From positions 1 through 64,000 of the forward strand of contig NZ_JACJGM010000006.1 of the NCBI RefSeq assembly GCF_015024225.1: DNA of 64,000 nt. The letters run 5' to 3'. A program made the translations under genes and the position numbers. Below are positions 37,029 through 46,800 of the stretch, piece after piece. The notes under the pieces were generated by a model. That model did not search any database, had not been told where the DNA came from, and worked only from the letters and a program-made list of their open reading frames with translations. Positions within the stretch are counted from its first letter, which is position 1. Each line of letters opens with the position of its first letter. Source of the stretch: Nocardioides lijunqiniae (GTDB lineage: Bacteria; Actinomycetota; Actinomycetes; Propionibacteriales; Nocardioidaceae).

Positions 37029-38332
37029 TCGGACGTCCCCTCGACGCGCATCACGGAGGTGACGTCGCGGACGATGTCCATCTCGCGCAGGTGCTCGACG
37101 GTGGCGCTCAGCTGGGCGTCGGTGGCCTCGTGGGAGACCACGACCAGCTGGGCGTCGTCGCCGCGACCCTCCTGGCGGACGGTCTGGATGGACACGTCGT
37201 GCTCGGCGAAGGCCAGCGCCACCGAGGCGAGCACGCCGGCGCGGTCGTCGACGTCGATCGCGACGTGGTAGCGGGTGCGGGTCTCCCCCATCGGCAGCAC
37301 CGCCCGGTCCGCGTACGCCGACTCGCCGGCGCCACGGGTGCCGGCGAGGTGGTTGCGGGCCACCGTCACGAGGTCACCCAGCACGGCCGACGCGGTCGGC
37401 GCGCCACCGGCGCCCGGGCCGTAGAACATCAGCTGGCCGGCGGCCTCGGACTCCACGAACACCGCGTTGAAGGCCTCGCGCACGCTGGCGAGCGGGTGGG
37501 AGCGCGGGATCATCGCGGGGTGCACGCGCACGGCGACGGCGTCGTCGCCGTCGGGGCCGGGGATCAGCTCGGCGATGGCCAGCAGCTTGACCACGCTGTC
37601 CATGTCGCGAGCCGACTGCACGTCGGCGGCCGTGACCTCGGAGATGCCCTCGCGGTGCACGTCGGAGGCGGTCACCCGGGAGTGGAACGCGAGCGAGGCG
37701 AGGATCGCGGCCTTGGCCGCCGCGTCGAACCCCTCGACGTCGGCGGTCGGGTCGGCCTCGGCGTAGCCGAGCTCCTGGGCCTCCTCGAGCGCCTCGGCGA
37801 AGCCCGCGCCGGAGGTGTCCATCTTGTCGAGGATGAAGTTGGTGGTGCCGTTGACGATGCCCAGCACCCGCGTGACGCGGTCACCGGCGAGCGACTCGCG
37901 CAGCGGCCGCAGGATCGGGATCGCGCCGGCGACGGCGGCCTCGTAGTAGAGGTCGCGGCCGGCCTTCTCGGCGGCCTCGAAGAGCGTCGGCCCGTCCTCG
38001 GCCAGCAGCGCCTTGTTGGCCGTGACGACCGACGCGCCGTGCTCGAGCGCCGAGAGGATCAGCGTCCGGGCGGGCTCGATGCCGCCGATCACCTCGACGA
38101 CGAGGTCGACGTCGTCGCGCGCGACCAGGCCCTCCGCGTCGGTCGTGAGGAGGCCCGCAGGCACCTCGACCTCCCGCGGCGCGTCGATCCGGCGCACGGC
38201 GACCCCGGCGAGCTCGACGGGCCTGCCGATGCGGGCCGCGAGGTCGCCGGACTGCTCCTGGAGCAGCCGCACCACCTGCGAGCCCACCGAGCCGCAGCCG
38301 AGCACGGCCACCTTCAGTGGCTTGTCATTCAT
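37025..38332 (-). CDS. hom: Homoserine dehydrogenase (with ACT domain)
   Basis: The 435-aa enzyme has an N-terminal Rossmann motif [13 protein letters not shown], the catalytic region [25 protein letters not shown], and a C-terminal ACT domain (about residues 350-430, [19 protein letters not shown]). The ACT domain implies feedback inhibition by threonine. It reduces aspartate semialdehyde to homoserine. Its ATG overlaps the lysA stop by 4 nt. Confidence 0.97.
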   Translation of the reverse strand: MNDKPLKVAVLGCGSVGSQVVRLLQEQSGDLAARIGRPVELAGVAVRRIDAPREVEVPAGLLTTDAEGLVARDDVDLVVEVIGGIEPARTLILSALEHGASVVTANKALLAEDGPTLFEAAEKAGRDLYYEAAVAGAIPILRPLRESLAGDRVTRVLGIVNGTTNFILDKMDTSGAGFAEALEEAQELGYAEADPTADVEGFDAAAKAAILASLAFHSRVTASDVHREGISEVTAADVQSARDMDSVVKLLAIAELIPGPDGDDAVAVRVHPAMIPRSHPLASVREAFNAVFVESEAAGQLMFYGPGAGGAPTASAVLGDLVTVARNHLAGTRGAGESAYADRAVLPMGETRTRYHVAIDVDDRAGVLASVALAFAEHDVSIQTVRQEGRGDDAQLVVVSHEATDAQLSATVEHLREMDIVRDVTSVMRVEGTSE

Positions 38333-39726
38333 GAAGCACCCATGTCCGTTGCCAACAAGTCGTCCTCAGTCTCGCGCCGCACGACCACGCGTGCGACCCC
38401 GTCCCGCACCGCGATCACCGGCGGCCGCAGGGCGTGGTTGTAGTTGGACGCCATCGACCGGCAGTAGGCGCCGGTGCCGGGGACGGCCAGTAGATCACCG
38501 GGAGCGACGTCCGCGGGCAGGAACTCGTCCTTCACCACGATGTCGCCGGCCTCGCAGTGCTTGCCCACGACCCGCGTCAGGATCGGCGGCGCGTCGGAGG
38601 CGCGCGAGGCGAGCGTGCAGGAGTAGTCAGCGTCGTAGAGGGCGGTGCGGATGTTGTCGCTCATCCCGCCGTCGACCGAGACGTAGGTCCGGACCGCTCC
38701 CCCGTCGAGCGCGACCGGCTTGACGGTGCCCACGGTGTAGAGGGTGCACATGGCGGGGCCCACGATGGCGCGGCCCGGCTCGATCGAGAGCCGCGGGCGC
38801 TCGATCCCGAGCGCGCGGCACTCGTGCGCGACGATCTCGCTCATCTCGGCGGCGAGCGTGGCCGGCTCGGACGGGTCGTCCTGGGTCGTGTAGGCGATGC
38901 CGAAGCCGCCGCCGAGGTCCATCTCCGGCATCGTCACACCGAGCTCGCTCCCCACGCGGGCGTGCAGGGCCAGCACCCGTCGGGCGGCGACCTCGAAGCC
39001 CGAGGAGTCGAAGATCTGGCTGCCGATGTGGGAGTGCAGGCCGCGCAGCTCGAGCCCGTCGGCGGCGACCACGCGCCGTACGGCCTCGAGGGCGTCGCCG
39101 GAGGTGATCGAGAAGCCGAACTTCTGGTCCTCGTGGGCCGTCGCGATGTACTCGTGGGTGTGCGCCTCCACGCCCGCCGTGACCCGCACCATCACGGAGG
39201 CGGTCGTGCCGAGGTCGGCGGTGAGCTGGGCGAGCCGCTCGATCTCCACGAAGGAGTCGACCACGATCCGCCCGACACCGGCCGTGACCGCGCGGCGCAG
39301 GTCGGGGTAGCTCTTGTTGTTGCCGTGGTAGCCGATGCGGGCCGGGTCGAAGCCCGCGCGCAGCGCGACCGTCAGCTCGCCCGACGAGCACACGTCGAGG
39401 CTGAGCCCCTCGTCGGCCACCCACGCGGCGACGGTGGTGCAGAGGAACGCCTTGCCGGCGTAGTAGACGTCGTAGTCCGCGAACGCATCGCGGAAGGCGC
39501 GCGCCCGGGCCCGGAAGTCCTCCTCGTCGAGGACGTACGCCGGGGTGTTGAACTCCGCGGCCAGGTCGGCCAGTGCCACCCCGCCCACGGTCAGGTCGCC
39601 GTCGGTCTTGGTGGCCGTGCCCGACCACAGCGACGGCACCAGCGCGTTGGGGTCGGCCGGCTCCCGGAGCCACGCTGGCCCGCGCAGGGCGCCGGGCGCG
39701 TGCGCCCAGCCGGCTTCGTGGGTCAC
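38329..39726 (-). CDS. lysA: Diaminopimelate decarboxylase
   Basis: The 465-aa fold-III PLP enzyme has the PLP Lys in DVYYAGKAFLC near residue 92, HSHIGSQIFD, the glycine loop DLGGGFGIAY, EPGRAIVGP and the C-terminal PGTGAYCRSMASNYN. It makes lysine from meso-DAP. It is 4 nt after argS, and overlaps hom by 4 nt. Confidence 0.97.
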   Translation of the reverse strand: MTHEAGWAHAPGALRGPAWLREPADPNALVPSLWSGTATKTDGDLTVGGVALADLAAEFNTPAYVLDEEDFRARARAFRDAFADYDVYYAGKAFLCTTVAAWVADEGLSLDVCSSGELTVALRAGFDPARIGYHGNNKSYPDLRRAVTAGVGRIVVDSFVEIERLAQLTADLGTTASVMVRVTAGVEAHTHEYIATAHEDQKFGFSITSGDALEAVRRVVAADGLELRGLHSHIGSQIFDSSGFEVAARRVLALHARVGSELGVTMPEMDLGGGFGIAYTTQDDPSEPATLAAEMSEIVAHECRALGIERPRLSIEPGRAIVGPAMCTLYTVGTVKPVALDGGAVRTYVSVDGGMSDNIRTALYDADYSCTLASRASDAPPILTRVVGKHCEAGDIVVKDEFLPADVAPGDLLAVPGTGAYCRSMASNYNHALRPPVIAVRDGVARVVVRRETEDDLLATDMGAS

Positions 39727-39730
39727 CGGA

Positions 39731-41386
39731 TCACATCCGCTCGGGCGCCGAGACGCCCAGCAGCGCGAGACCGTTGGCGAACACGACCCGCGTGGCGGCG
39801 ACCAGCGCCAGCCGTGCGCGGTGCAGCTCGTTGGGCTCCTCGTCGCCCATGGGCAGCACCCGGCAGCTGTCGTAGAAGCGGTGGTAGATGCCCGCGGTGT
39901 CCTCGAGGTAGCGCGCCACCCGGTGCGGCTCGCGCAGCTCGGCGGCGCTCGCCACCACGCGTGGGAGCTCGGCGAGGGCGCGCAGCAGCTCGCCCTCCTT
40001 CTCGTGGGTGAGCAGCCCCATCTCCGTGCCGGGCTCCAGGCCCAGGTCGGCGGCGTTGCGCAGGATCGAGGCCACGCGCGCGTGGACGTACTGGACGTAG
40101 AAGACCGGGTTGTCGCTGGACTGCTTGGTCATCAGCGCGACGTCGAGGGTGAGCGGCGAGTCGGCCGGGTAGCGCCCCAGGGTGTAGCGCAGCGCGTCGA
40201 CGCCGATCTCGTCGGTGAGCTCCTCCAGCGTGACCATGGTGCCGGCACGCTTGGAGAGCTTCATCTCCTCGCCGTCCTTCATGATCTTCACCAGCTGGCC
40301 GATCAGTACCTGGATGTTGGCCTCGGGGTCGTCTCCCGCGCACGCGGCCATGGCCCGCAGCCGCCCGACGTAGCCGTGGTGGTCGGCGCCCAGCAGGTAG
40401 ACGCACAGGTCGAAGCCGCGCGCCCGCTTGTTCAGGTAGTACGCCGTGTCGCTCGCGAAGTAGGTGAGCTCGCCGTTGGACCGGATGAGCACCCGGTCCT
40501 TGTCGTCGCCGAAGTCGGTCGTGCGCATCCACACGGCACCGTCGGCCTCGAAGACGTGGCCCTTCTCGGTCAGCGAGCGCAGGGTGTCGGCGACCGACTC
40601 GCTGTCGTGCAGCGAGCGCTCGGAGAACCAGGTCTCGAACTCGGTGCGGAAGGTGCGCAGCTGCTCCTGCTGCTCGGTCAGCTGGGCGGCGTACCCGGCC
40701 TCGCGGAACGCGACGAGGCGCTCCCCCTCCGGCAGCTCCACCAGGTGCGGGTCGGCGGCGACCAGGCGCTGGGCCAGGTCGACGACGTAGCCGCCCTGGT
40801 AGCCGCCCTCGGGGATCGGCTGTCCGAGCGCGGCGGCCTCCAGGGAGGCCCCGAACAGGTCCATCTGGTTGCCGCGGTCGTTGATGTAGAACTCGCGGTC
40901 GACCTGGGCGCCGGCCGCCGCCAGCACCCGGGCCAGGGCGTCGCCCACCGCCGCCCACCGGGTGTGGCCGAGGTGCAGCGGCCCGGTGGGGTTGGCGGAG
41001 ATGAACTCGACGTTGATGCGCTGTCCGGCGAGCGTCTCGTTGTGCCCGTAGAGGTCGCCGGCGGCGAGGACGTCGAGGGCCACCTGACCCTGTGCGCCGG
41101 CCTCGACGCTGATGTTGAGGAAGCCCGGTCCGGCGATCTCGACGCCGCCGACCCCGTCGACCTCCGTCAGCCGCTGGGCCACCAGCTCGGCGAACGCACG
41201 CGGGTTCATCCCGGCCTTCTTGCCCAGCTGCATCGCGACGTTCGTGGCGTAGTCGCCGTGCCCCTTCTGCCGGGGTCGCTCCACCGTCACCGTCGTCGGG
41301 ACGCCGTCCGGGAGGGTGATCGCACCCTCGGTGGACAGCGTCGTCAGCACGTCGACGATCGCGGAGGACAGCTGCTCAGGAGTCAC
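39731..41386 (-). CDS. argS: Arginyl-tRNA synthetase
   Basis: GTG start, leaderless, with TAGGCT (minus strand, 41393-41398) 6 nt upstream. The 551-aa class I synthetase has the N-terminal Add1 domain, the HIGH motif as NPTGPLHLGHTRW near residue 132, the KMSKS equivalent MKLSKRAGT near 375 and the DALR anticodon domain (IGVDALRYTLGR). First gene of argS-lysA-hom-thrC-thrB. A tRNA-Arg gene lies 124 nt away in the divergent direction. Confidence 0.97.
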   Translation of the reverse strand: MTPEQLSSAIVDVLTTLSTEGAITLPDGVPTTVTVERPRQKGHGDYATNVAMQLGKKAGMNPRAFAELVAQRLTEVDGVGGVEIAGPGFLNISVEAGAQGQVALDVLAAGDLYGHNETLAGQRINVEFISANPTGPLHLGHTRWAAVGDALARVLAAAGAQVDREFYINDRGNQMDLFGASLEAAALGQPIPEGGYQGGYVVDLAQRLVAADPHLVELPEGERLVAFREAGYAAQLTEQQEQLRTFRTEFETWFSERSLHDSESVADTLRSLTEKGHVFEADGAVWMRTTDFGDDKDRVLIRSNGELTYFASDTAYYLNKRARGFDLCVYLLGADHHGYVGRLRAMAACAGDDPEANIQVLIGQLVKIMKDGEEMKLSKRAGTMVTLEELTDEIGVDALRYTLGRYPADSPLTLDVALMTKQSSDNPVFYVQYVHARVASILRNAADLGLEPGTEMGLLTHEKEGELLRALAELPRVVASAAELREPHRVARYLEDTAGIYHRFYDSCRVLPMGDEEPNELHRARLALVAATRVVFANGLALLGVSAPERM

Positions 41387-41478
41387 CCCGGAAGCCTATC
41401 GGCGCAGGGCGCGCCTCCCCGCATCGATATCTGCGGTGGGACCCGGAGGCCGAGTGCAGTGACGGGGCCCGTCGGTTG

Positions 41479-41484
41479 TAGGGT
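41479..41484 (+). promoter_or_regulatory. -10 box of tRNA-Arg
   Basis: TTGTAGGGT places a good -10 (TAGGGT) 26 nt before the mature tRNA 5' end, leaving a short processed leader. The -35 is unclear. Confidence 0.45.
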
Positions 41485-41510
41485 GGGCGCCGCCTCGCTC
41501 GCGGGGCGAC

Positions 41511-41583
41511 GCCTCCGTAGCTCAGGGGATAGAGCACTGGTTTCCGGTACCAGGTGCCGCAGGTTCGAATCCTGCCGGGGGCA
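41511..41583 (+). tRNA. tRNA-Arg (anticodon CCG)
   Basis: Acceptor GCCTCCG pairs with CGGGGGC (one T-G pair). The D stem is GCTC/GAGC, the anticodon stem CTGGT/ACCAG with loop TTCCGGT (anticodon CCG, reading CGG), and the T arm GCAGG-TTCGAAT-CCTGC. The discriminator is A, and CCA is not encoded (CAC follows). The gene is divergent from argS, the synthetase that charges it. Confidence 0.95.
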
Positions 41584-41656
41584 CACACTTATCGGCATCG
41601 AATCTGGGTCTCTTGCGTGGCTCGGGTGTGGCCCGCGCGCTAGCAGCCCGGGGCCT

Positions 41657-41753
41657 GCCTATCGGTCACCTACGTCGGCAGTTCGCGCCTGACGCCGACG
41701 TCTCCACGCTTGGCGGGCCTGGTGTGGTGACCAACTGCCGACGCTGAGTGCCG
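41657..41753 (+). repeat. Repeat family H, copy 1 (97-nt hairpin element)
   Basis: A 97-nt block from GCCTATCGG to GAGTGCCG. Perfect 11-nt arms CGTCGGCAGTT (41673-41683) and AACTGCCGACG (41733-41743) enclose a 49-nt loop. The same block, equal in length and arms and diverged in the loop, is at 53900-53996. The gap 41584-42155 contains only repeats of families H, P, V and G. Confidence 0.8.
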
Positions 41754-41801
41754 TTCGTGGCACCACCAGTCACAGCAGCCCCGATAACCTCACCAGCGGA
41801 G

Positions 41802-41963
41802 GGTGCCGCGCATTGCGCGGGCGGCGCGGCGAAGCCGTGTCCGCCCCGTGCGCCGTCAAGCCGGTCGAGAGAGGCTCCGGGTCAAGGACGGCGAAGCCGC
41901 CGCGAAGCGGGCGCCGCAGGCGATCCTTGACGCGGAGACGCGACCGGCTACGCGCGCGGCACC
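41802..41963 (-). repeat. Repeat family P, copy 1 (branched palindrome)
   Basis: Nested arms: outer GGTGCCGCGC/GCGCGGCACC (41802-41811, 41954-41963), middle AGCCGGTCG/CGACCGGCT (41859-41867, 41941-41949), and inner GTCAAGGA/TCCTTGAC (41881-41888, 41924-41931). A separate 28-nt hairpin lies at 41819-41846. Read on the minus strand, it matches the copy at 53713-53891 in segment order and loop sequence. Confidence 0.8.
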
Positions 41964-41997
41964 CCAGTCCGGCCCCGAGGAGACAGCCAGAGGTGCG

Positions 41998-42046
41998 GGG
42001 GTCTCGACGGCCGCTCGTCGCTGACGCTCCTCACTGCTCGACCACC
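41998..42046 (-). repeat. Repeat family V, copy 1
   Basis: A 49-nt block, on the minus strand GGTGGTCGAGCAGTGAGGAG and onward to a GTCGAGACCCC end. It matches 53599-53647. Confidence 0.7.
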
Positions 42047-42062
42047 GGATGGGTGCGGCGAT

Positions 42063-42149
42063 GTGGTTTCGAGGCTCGCTTCGCTCGCACCTCAACCACC
42101 GTGGTGGCGGGGTGGTTTCGAGGCTCGCTGCGCTCGCACCTCAACCACC
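42063..42149 (-). repeat. Repeat family G, tandem pair
   Basis: Two 38-nt copies at 42063-42100 and 42112-42149 differ by one base. Each runs from GTGGTTTCGAGGCTCGCT to GCACCTCAACCACC and is itself a hairpin (GTGGTT against AACCAC). Relatives are at 53553-53590 and 53674-53712. Confidence 0.8.
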
Positions 42150-42155
42150 GACCTG

Positions 42156-43049
42156 TCAGCACTTGTCGATGGTGGCGTCCTTGCGGGCCTGGTCGCCGTA
42201 GCGGCGGGCCTGGTCGACGTAGGGGAGGACGACGCTGGCGCCGCCGACGTCGCCGATGCCGCCCTGGACGACGCAGGAGGTGATCTTGCGGGGGTCGACC
42301 TGGGCGACGGCCTGGGCGAGGCGGAAGAGCTCGGAGGGTGGGAGGTCGGTGTGGAGGTGCTTCATCGCCGTGAGGACGCCACGCTCGATGAAGCCGGGAC
42401 GACGGGCGTTCTTGCGGATGGTGCCGTGGATGCCGCGCAGGACCCGCTGCTGGTTGGCGGAGCGGTCGAAGTCACCGCCGGGCAGCGTCTTGCGGATGCG
42501 GGCGAACGCCATCGCGCCGTAGCCGTCGAGGTGGATGCGCCCGGCCTTGAAGCCGTTGGACTTCAGGTTGGAGTCGGAGAAGAAGCGCGGGTTGCGCACG
42601 TGGATCCCGCCGATCTCGTCGACCATGTCCTCGAAGAACGGGAAGCGGGTGACGAAGACGTACTCCGGCTGGATGCCGACGAGGTCGCCGACCGTCCTGC
42701 CCAGGAGCTGGGGCCCGCCGTAGTAGAGGGCGGCGTTGACGCGGTCCGATCCCCGGCCTGGGATCGGCACGTAGGAGTCGCGCGGGATGCCGATGGTCGT
42801 GGCCGCTCCGGTCTTCGTGTCAAGGCCGATCAGCTGGAGGGCGTCGCCGCGGGTGCGCAGCATGTCCTCGCCCGGTCGCGCGTCGGAGCCGACGGCCAGG
42901 ATCCAGATGACGTCGCCGTAGTCGATGCCCTGGGCCCGGTCGACCTTCACCAGCGCCGCCTGGGTGGCGGCCACCGTGGAGTTGGGGACGACCAGGGCCG
43001 CCACCACCAGCACCAGGCCGAGGGTCAGCGTGCGGACGAGGCGCCTCAT
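42156..43049 (-). CDS. LytR-CpsA-Psr (LCP) family protein
   Basis: The ATG at 43049 overlaps the upstream lipoprotein stop by 4 nt. A signal/anchor helix (residues 1-28) precedes the LCP domain: ILAVGSDARPGEDMLRTRGDAL, TTIGIPRDSYVPIPGRGSDRVNAAL (key Asp and Arg residues as in the family pattern) and DFDRSANQQRVL. LCP enzymes attach polymers such as arabinogalactan or teichoic acids to peptidoglycan outside the membrane. The 297-aa length is short for the family but the domain is whole. Confidence 0.88.
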   Translation of the reverse strand: MRRLVRTLTLGLVLVVAALVVPNSTVAATQAALVKVDRAQGIDYGDVIWILAVGSDARPGEDMLRTRGDALQLIGLDTKTGAATTIGIPRDSYVPIPGRGSDRVNAALYYGGPQLLGRTVGDLVGIQPEYVFVTRFPFFEDMVDEIGGIHVRNPRFFSDSNLKSNGFKAGRIHLDGYGAMAFARIRKTLPGGDFDRSANQQRVLRGIHGTIRKNARRPGFIERGVLTAMKHLHTDLPPSELFRLAQAVAQVDPRKITSCVVQGGIGDVGGASVVLPYVDQARRYGDQARKDATIDKC

Positions 43050-43669
43050 CGGACCACTCCCCTGTCGACGTCGTAGCCGACGACCTTCCAGGCACCGTCG
43101 GCCCGGGTGAGGAAGAGGCGCCCGCGGACGCGGTCGGTGCGCTGCACGTCGCCCTCGAGGTCCATGGCCAGCACGAAGCGCGCGGTGACGGCGACGGCCC
43201 GCTTCCGGGTGGCCAGGGCGTCGACGACGACCTGGCGGCGTACGGCGACGACGTCGTCGACGCGGGACCCGACCTGCTGGTTGCTCATCAGCCGCGCGTC
43301 CGCGCGGGCGTCGGCGGCGGCACCCTTGGTGAAGCCGGGGTAGGCGCCGGCGAAGTCGGTCCGCGGGAAGTCGCCGAGGTAGGCGGCGTCGATCCAGGCG
43401 TCGACCACGCCGGTGACCGTCTCCTGCAGCCGGGCCCGCTCGGGTCGGCCCAGCCTGCCGACGACGGTGCCGAGGCGGGCGGTCGTCTCGAGGGGCGCCG
43501 CGGCCTCGGGAGCCGGGCTCGAGGCCGGAGTCGGGTCCGCCTCCGGCTCGTCGTCGCCGGAGCACGCGCTCACCGAGGCGGTCAGCGCGAGGGCGACGGC
43601 CACCGCGGAGACGCTCCTGGCGGCCCTGCTGGTGACCCTCCGGTGGGCACGGGGTCGAGGTGTGACCAT
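43046..43669 (-). CDS. Putative lipoprotein in operon with LCP protein
   Basis: Signal peptide with lipobox SVSAC near residue 35 after a basic start ([20 protein letters not shown]), then an Asp/Pro/Ala linker. The soluble domain of about 150 residues has a C-terminal strand pattern ([29 protein letters not shown]) that suggests an NTF2-like cone fold. No family is recognised. The stop overlaps the LCP start by 4 nt, so both proteins may act together at the outer face of the membrane. Divergent from kgd. Confidence 0.78.
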   Translation of the reverse strand: MVTPRPRAHRRVTSRAARSVSAVAVALALTASVSACSGDDEPEADPTPASSPAPEAAAPLETTARLGTVVGRLGRPERARLQETVTGVVDAWIDAAYLGDFPRTDFAGAYPGFTKGAAADARADARLMSNQQVGSRVDDVVAVRRQVVVDALATRKRAVAVTARFVLAMDLEGDVQRTDRVRGRLFLTRADGAWKVVGYDVDRGVVR

Positions 43670-43738
43670 GGTCGAGACGGGTCCTCTCGGGTCGGTGTCG
43701 GGGCTCGGGAAGGCGCCACGACGGTAGAACGTGTCCCA

Positions 43739-43757
43739 GCCTGCCCGAATGGCAGGC
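43739..43757. promoter_or_regulatory. Hairpin/palindrome between lipoprotein gene and kgd
   Basis: GCCTGCC-cgaat-GGCAGGC, a perfect 7-pair inverted repeat with a 5-nt centre in the 173-nt divergent intergenic region. A -10 for kgd (TAGCCT) lies at 43788-43793. Possible operator. Confidence 0.4.
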
Positions 43758-43842
43758 CTCGGTCGGGTATTTGCTGGCCAGTGGGTCTAGCCTTGAGGGC
43801 ACCCACATCCCCGCCCGCTCATCGGAAGAGGCGAAGCAAGTC

Positions 43843-46800
43843 GTGCCGCAGTCGTCAGGCAACCAGTCCTCAGGCAGCTCCCCCCAGCCCTCGTCGTCCC
43901 TGGGGGCGAACGAGTGGCTCGTCGAGGAGATGAGGGAGCGATACACCGCGGATCCGGGGTCGGTCGACCCCACGTGGGCCGACTACTTCAAGAGCAACGG
44001 CGCCGGCGCCCCGGCGAACGGCGCCAGCAACGGCGCCGCGACGAAGGCCCCGGCGAAGCCCGCCGCGGAGAAGCCCTCGGCGCCCGCTCCGCGCCAGCCC
44101 TCCGACGAGCCGAAGGACCAGCAGGCCGCGCCTGCGAAGAAGCCGGCCGAGAAGCCCGCTGACAAGCCGGCCGACAAGGGTGGCGAGTCCAAGCCGGCCC
44201 CGGTCGCCAAGCCGCGTCCCGACTCCAAGGCCGCCGAGCCCGCCAAGGGCACCAGCGAGCCGATGCCCAAGGAGTCGCGCCCCACCGCGCCCGCCGCGGC
44301 CAGCGACGAGCCGACGTACACCGTGCTGCGCGGCGCGCCGGCCCGCACCGCCGCCAACATGGACGCCTCGCTCACCGTCCCGACCGCCACGTCCGTGCGC
44401 TCGGTCCCGGTCAAGCTCCTCTGGGACAACCGCACCGTCATCAACAACCACCTCGCCCGCGCCCGCGGCGGCAAGGTCTCCTTCACGCACCTCATCGGCT
44501 ACGCGCTGGTGCGCGCGGTGCGCTCCATGCCGGAGATGAACAGCGGCTTCGAGACCCGCGACGGCAAGCCCAACCTGATCACCCCCGCCCACATCAACCT
44601 CGGTCTCGCCATCGACGTCCCGAAGCCCGACGGCTCCCGTCAGCTGCTCGTGCCCAGCATCAAGGCCACGGAGACGATGGACTTCGCGGCGTTCTGGACC
44701 GCCTACGAGGAGGTCGTGCGCAAGGCGCGCGACAACAAGCTCGCCGTCACCGACTTCCAGGGCACCTCGATCTCGCTGACCAACCCCGGCGGCATCGGCA
44801 CCGTCCACTCCGTGCCGCGACTGATGGCCGGGCAGGGCGCGATCATCGGCGTCGGCGCGATGGAGTTCCCGGCCGAGTGGCAGGGGGCCTCGGACGAGGC
44901 GATCGCCCGCAACGGCATCAGCAAGGTCATGACCCTGACCTCGACCTACGACCACCGGGTCATCCAGGGCGCCCAGTCGGGCGAGTTCCTCAAGCGCATG
45001 CACCAGCTGCTGCTCGGCGAGGACGACTTCTACGACGACATCTTCCGCTCGCTGCGGATCCCCTACGAGCCGATCCGCTGGGGCAAGGACATCTCGACGT
45101 CCCACGACGACGAGATCAGCAAGCAGGCCCGGATCCTCGAGCTGATCCATGCCTACCGCGTGCGCGGCCACATGATGGCCGACACCGACCCGCTCGAGTA
45201 CCGCCAGCGCAGCCACCCCGACCTCGAGATCGAGTCGCACGGGCTGACCCTGTGGGACCTCGACCGCGAGTTCGCCACGGGCTCCTTCGGGGGCGAGGGT
45301 CGCCGCTTCATGAAGCTGCGCCAGATCCTCGGCATCCTGCGTGACTCCTACTGCCGCACCACCGGCATCGAGTACATGCACATCATGGACCCCGAGCAGC
45401 GCCGCTGGATCCAGGAGCGCGTGGAGCAGCCGCACACGAAGCCGCCCCGCGAGGAGCAGCTGCGGATCATGCTCAAGCTCAACCAGGCCGAGGCGTTCGA
45501 GACGTTCCTGCAGACCAAGTTCGTCGGTCAGAAGCGCTTCAGCCTCGAGGGCGGCGAGACCACGGTCCCGGTCCTCGACGAGATCTGCGAGGCCGCGGCC
45601 GAGGCCGACCTCGACGAGGTCACGATCGGGATGGCCCACCGCGGCCGCCTCAACGTGCTGGCCAACATCGTCGGCAAGAAGTACTCCCAGATCTTCCGCG
45701 AGTTCGAGGGCAACATCGACCCGCGCACGGTCCAGGGCTCCGGCGACGTGAAGTACCACCTCGGCGCCGAGGGCGAGTTCGAGTCCGGTGGCGGTGCCAC
45801 CATCAAGGTCTCCGTCGCGGCCAACCCCTCTCACCTCGAGGCCGTCGACCCGGTGCTCGAGGGCATCGCGCGCGCCAAGCAGGACGTGCTCGACCGCGGC
45901 GCGGCCTACCCCGTGCTGCCGCTGCTCGTCCACGGCGACGCGGCCTTCGCGGGCCAGGGCGTCGTCGCCGAGACGCTCAACCTCAGCCAGCTGCGCGGCT
46001 ACCGCACCGGCGGCACGATCCACCTGGTCGTCAACAACCAGGTCGGGTTCACCACCTCCCCCGGCTCGTCGCGCTCCTCGCTCTACTGCACCGACGTCGC
46101 GCGGATGGTCCAGGCGCCGATCTTCCACGTCAACGGCGACGACCCGGAGGCGTGCATCCGGGTCGCCCGGCTCGCCTTCGAGTACCGCCAGGCCTTCAAC
46201 AAGGACGTCGTCATCGACCTCGTCTGCTACCGCCGCCGCGGTCACAACGAGGGCGACGACCCGTCGTACACGCAGCCCCTCATGTACGACCTGATCGAGC
46301 AGAAGCGGTCGGTCCGCAAGCTCTACACCGAGTCCCTGATCGGTCGTGGCGACATCACGATCGAGGAGGCCGAGCAGGTCCTGCGCGACTACCAGCAGCA
46401 GCTGGAGCGCGTCTTCACCGAGGTGCGCGAGGCCAGCAGCCAGCCCTCGGAGTGGACGACCGTGCCCGACTACCCGGACAAGCCGGCCGGCGAGACCGGG
46501 ACCGCCATCCCGATGGAGGCGCTCAAGCGCATCGCCGACGCCTACGTCACGCCGCCCGACGGCTTCACCGTGCACCCCAAGGTGATGCCGCAGCTGCAGC
46601 GCCGCGCCACCGCGATCACCGAGGGCCCCATCGACTGGGGCACCGGCGAGATCCTCGCGTTCGGCGCGCTGCTCATGGACGGGCGGCCGGTCCGGCTGGC
46701 CGGACAGGACTCGCGGCGCGGCACGTTCGTGTCCCGCTTCGCGACGATCATCGACCGCAAGAACGCCGACGAGTGGACCCCGCTCTCCTCGCTGACCGAG

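Noticed and set aside
41376..41598. Minus-strand frames starting MCAPGRIRTCGTWYRKPV and MPISVCPRQDSNLRHL
   Set aside because: They read antisense through the tRNA-Arg gene; this peptide pattern is a well-known artefact of tRNA loci.
41584..42155. Repeat island as a CRISPR array
   Set aside because: The repeats are of different families with unequal spacing and no unique spacers; no cas genes are present.
43765..43770. GGGTAT as a SigF-type -10 before kgd
   Set aside because: No GTTT 14-16 nt upstream; TAGCCT at 43788 is a better -10.
42156..43973. A 605-codon version of the LCP gene
   Set aside because: The added N-terminal part overlaps the lipoprotein gene and lacks coding character; the ATG at 43049 gives a normal signal/anchor start.
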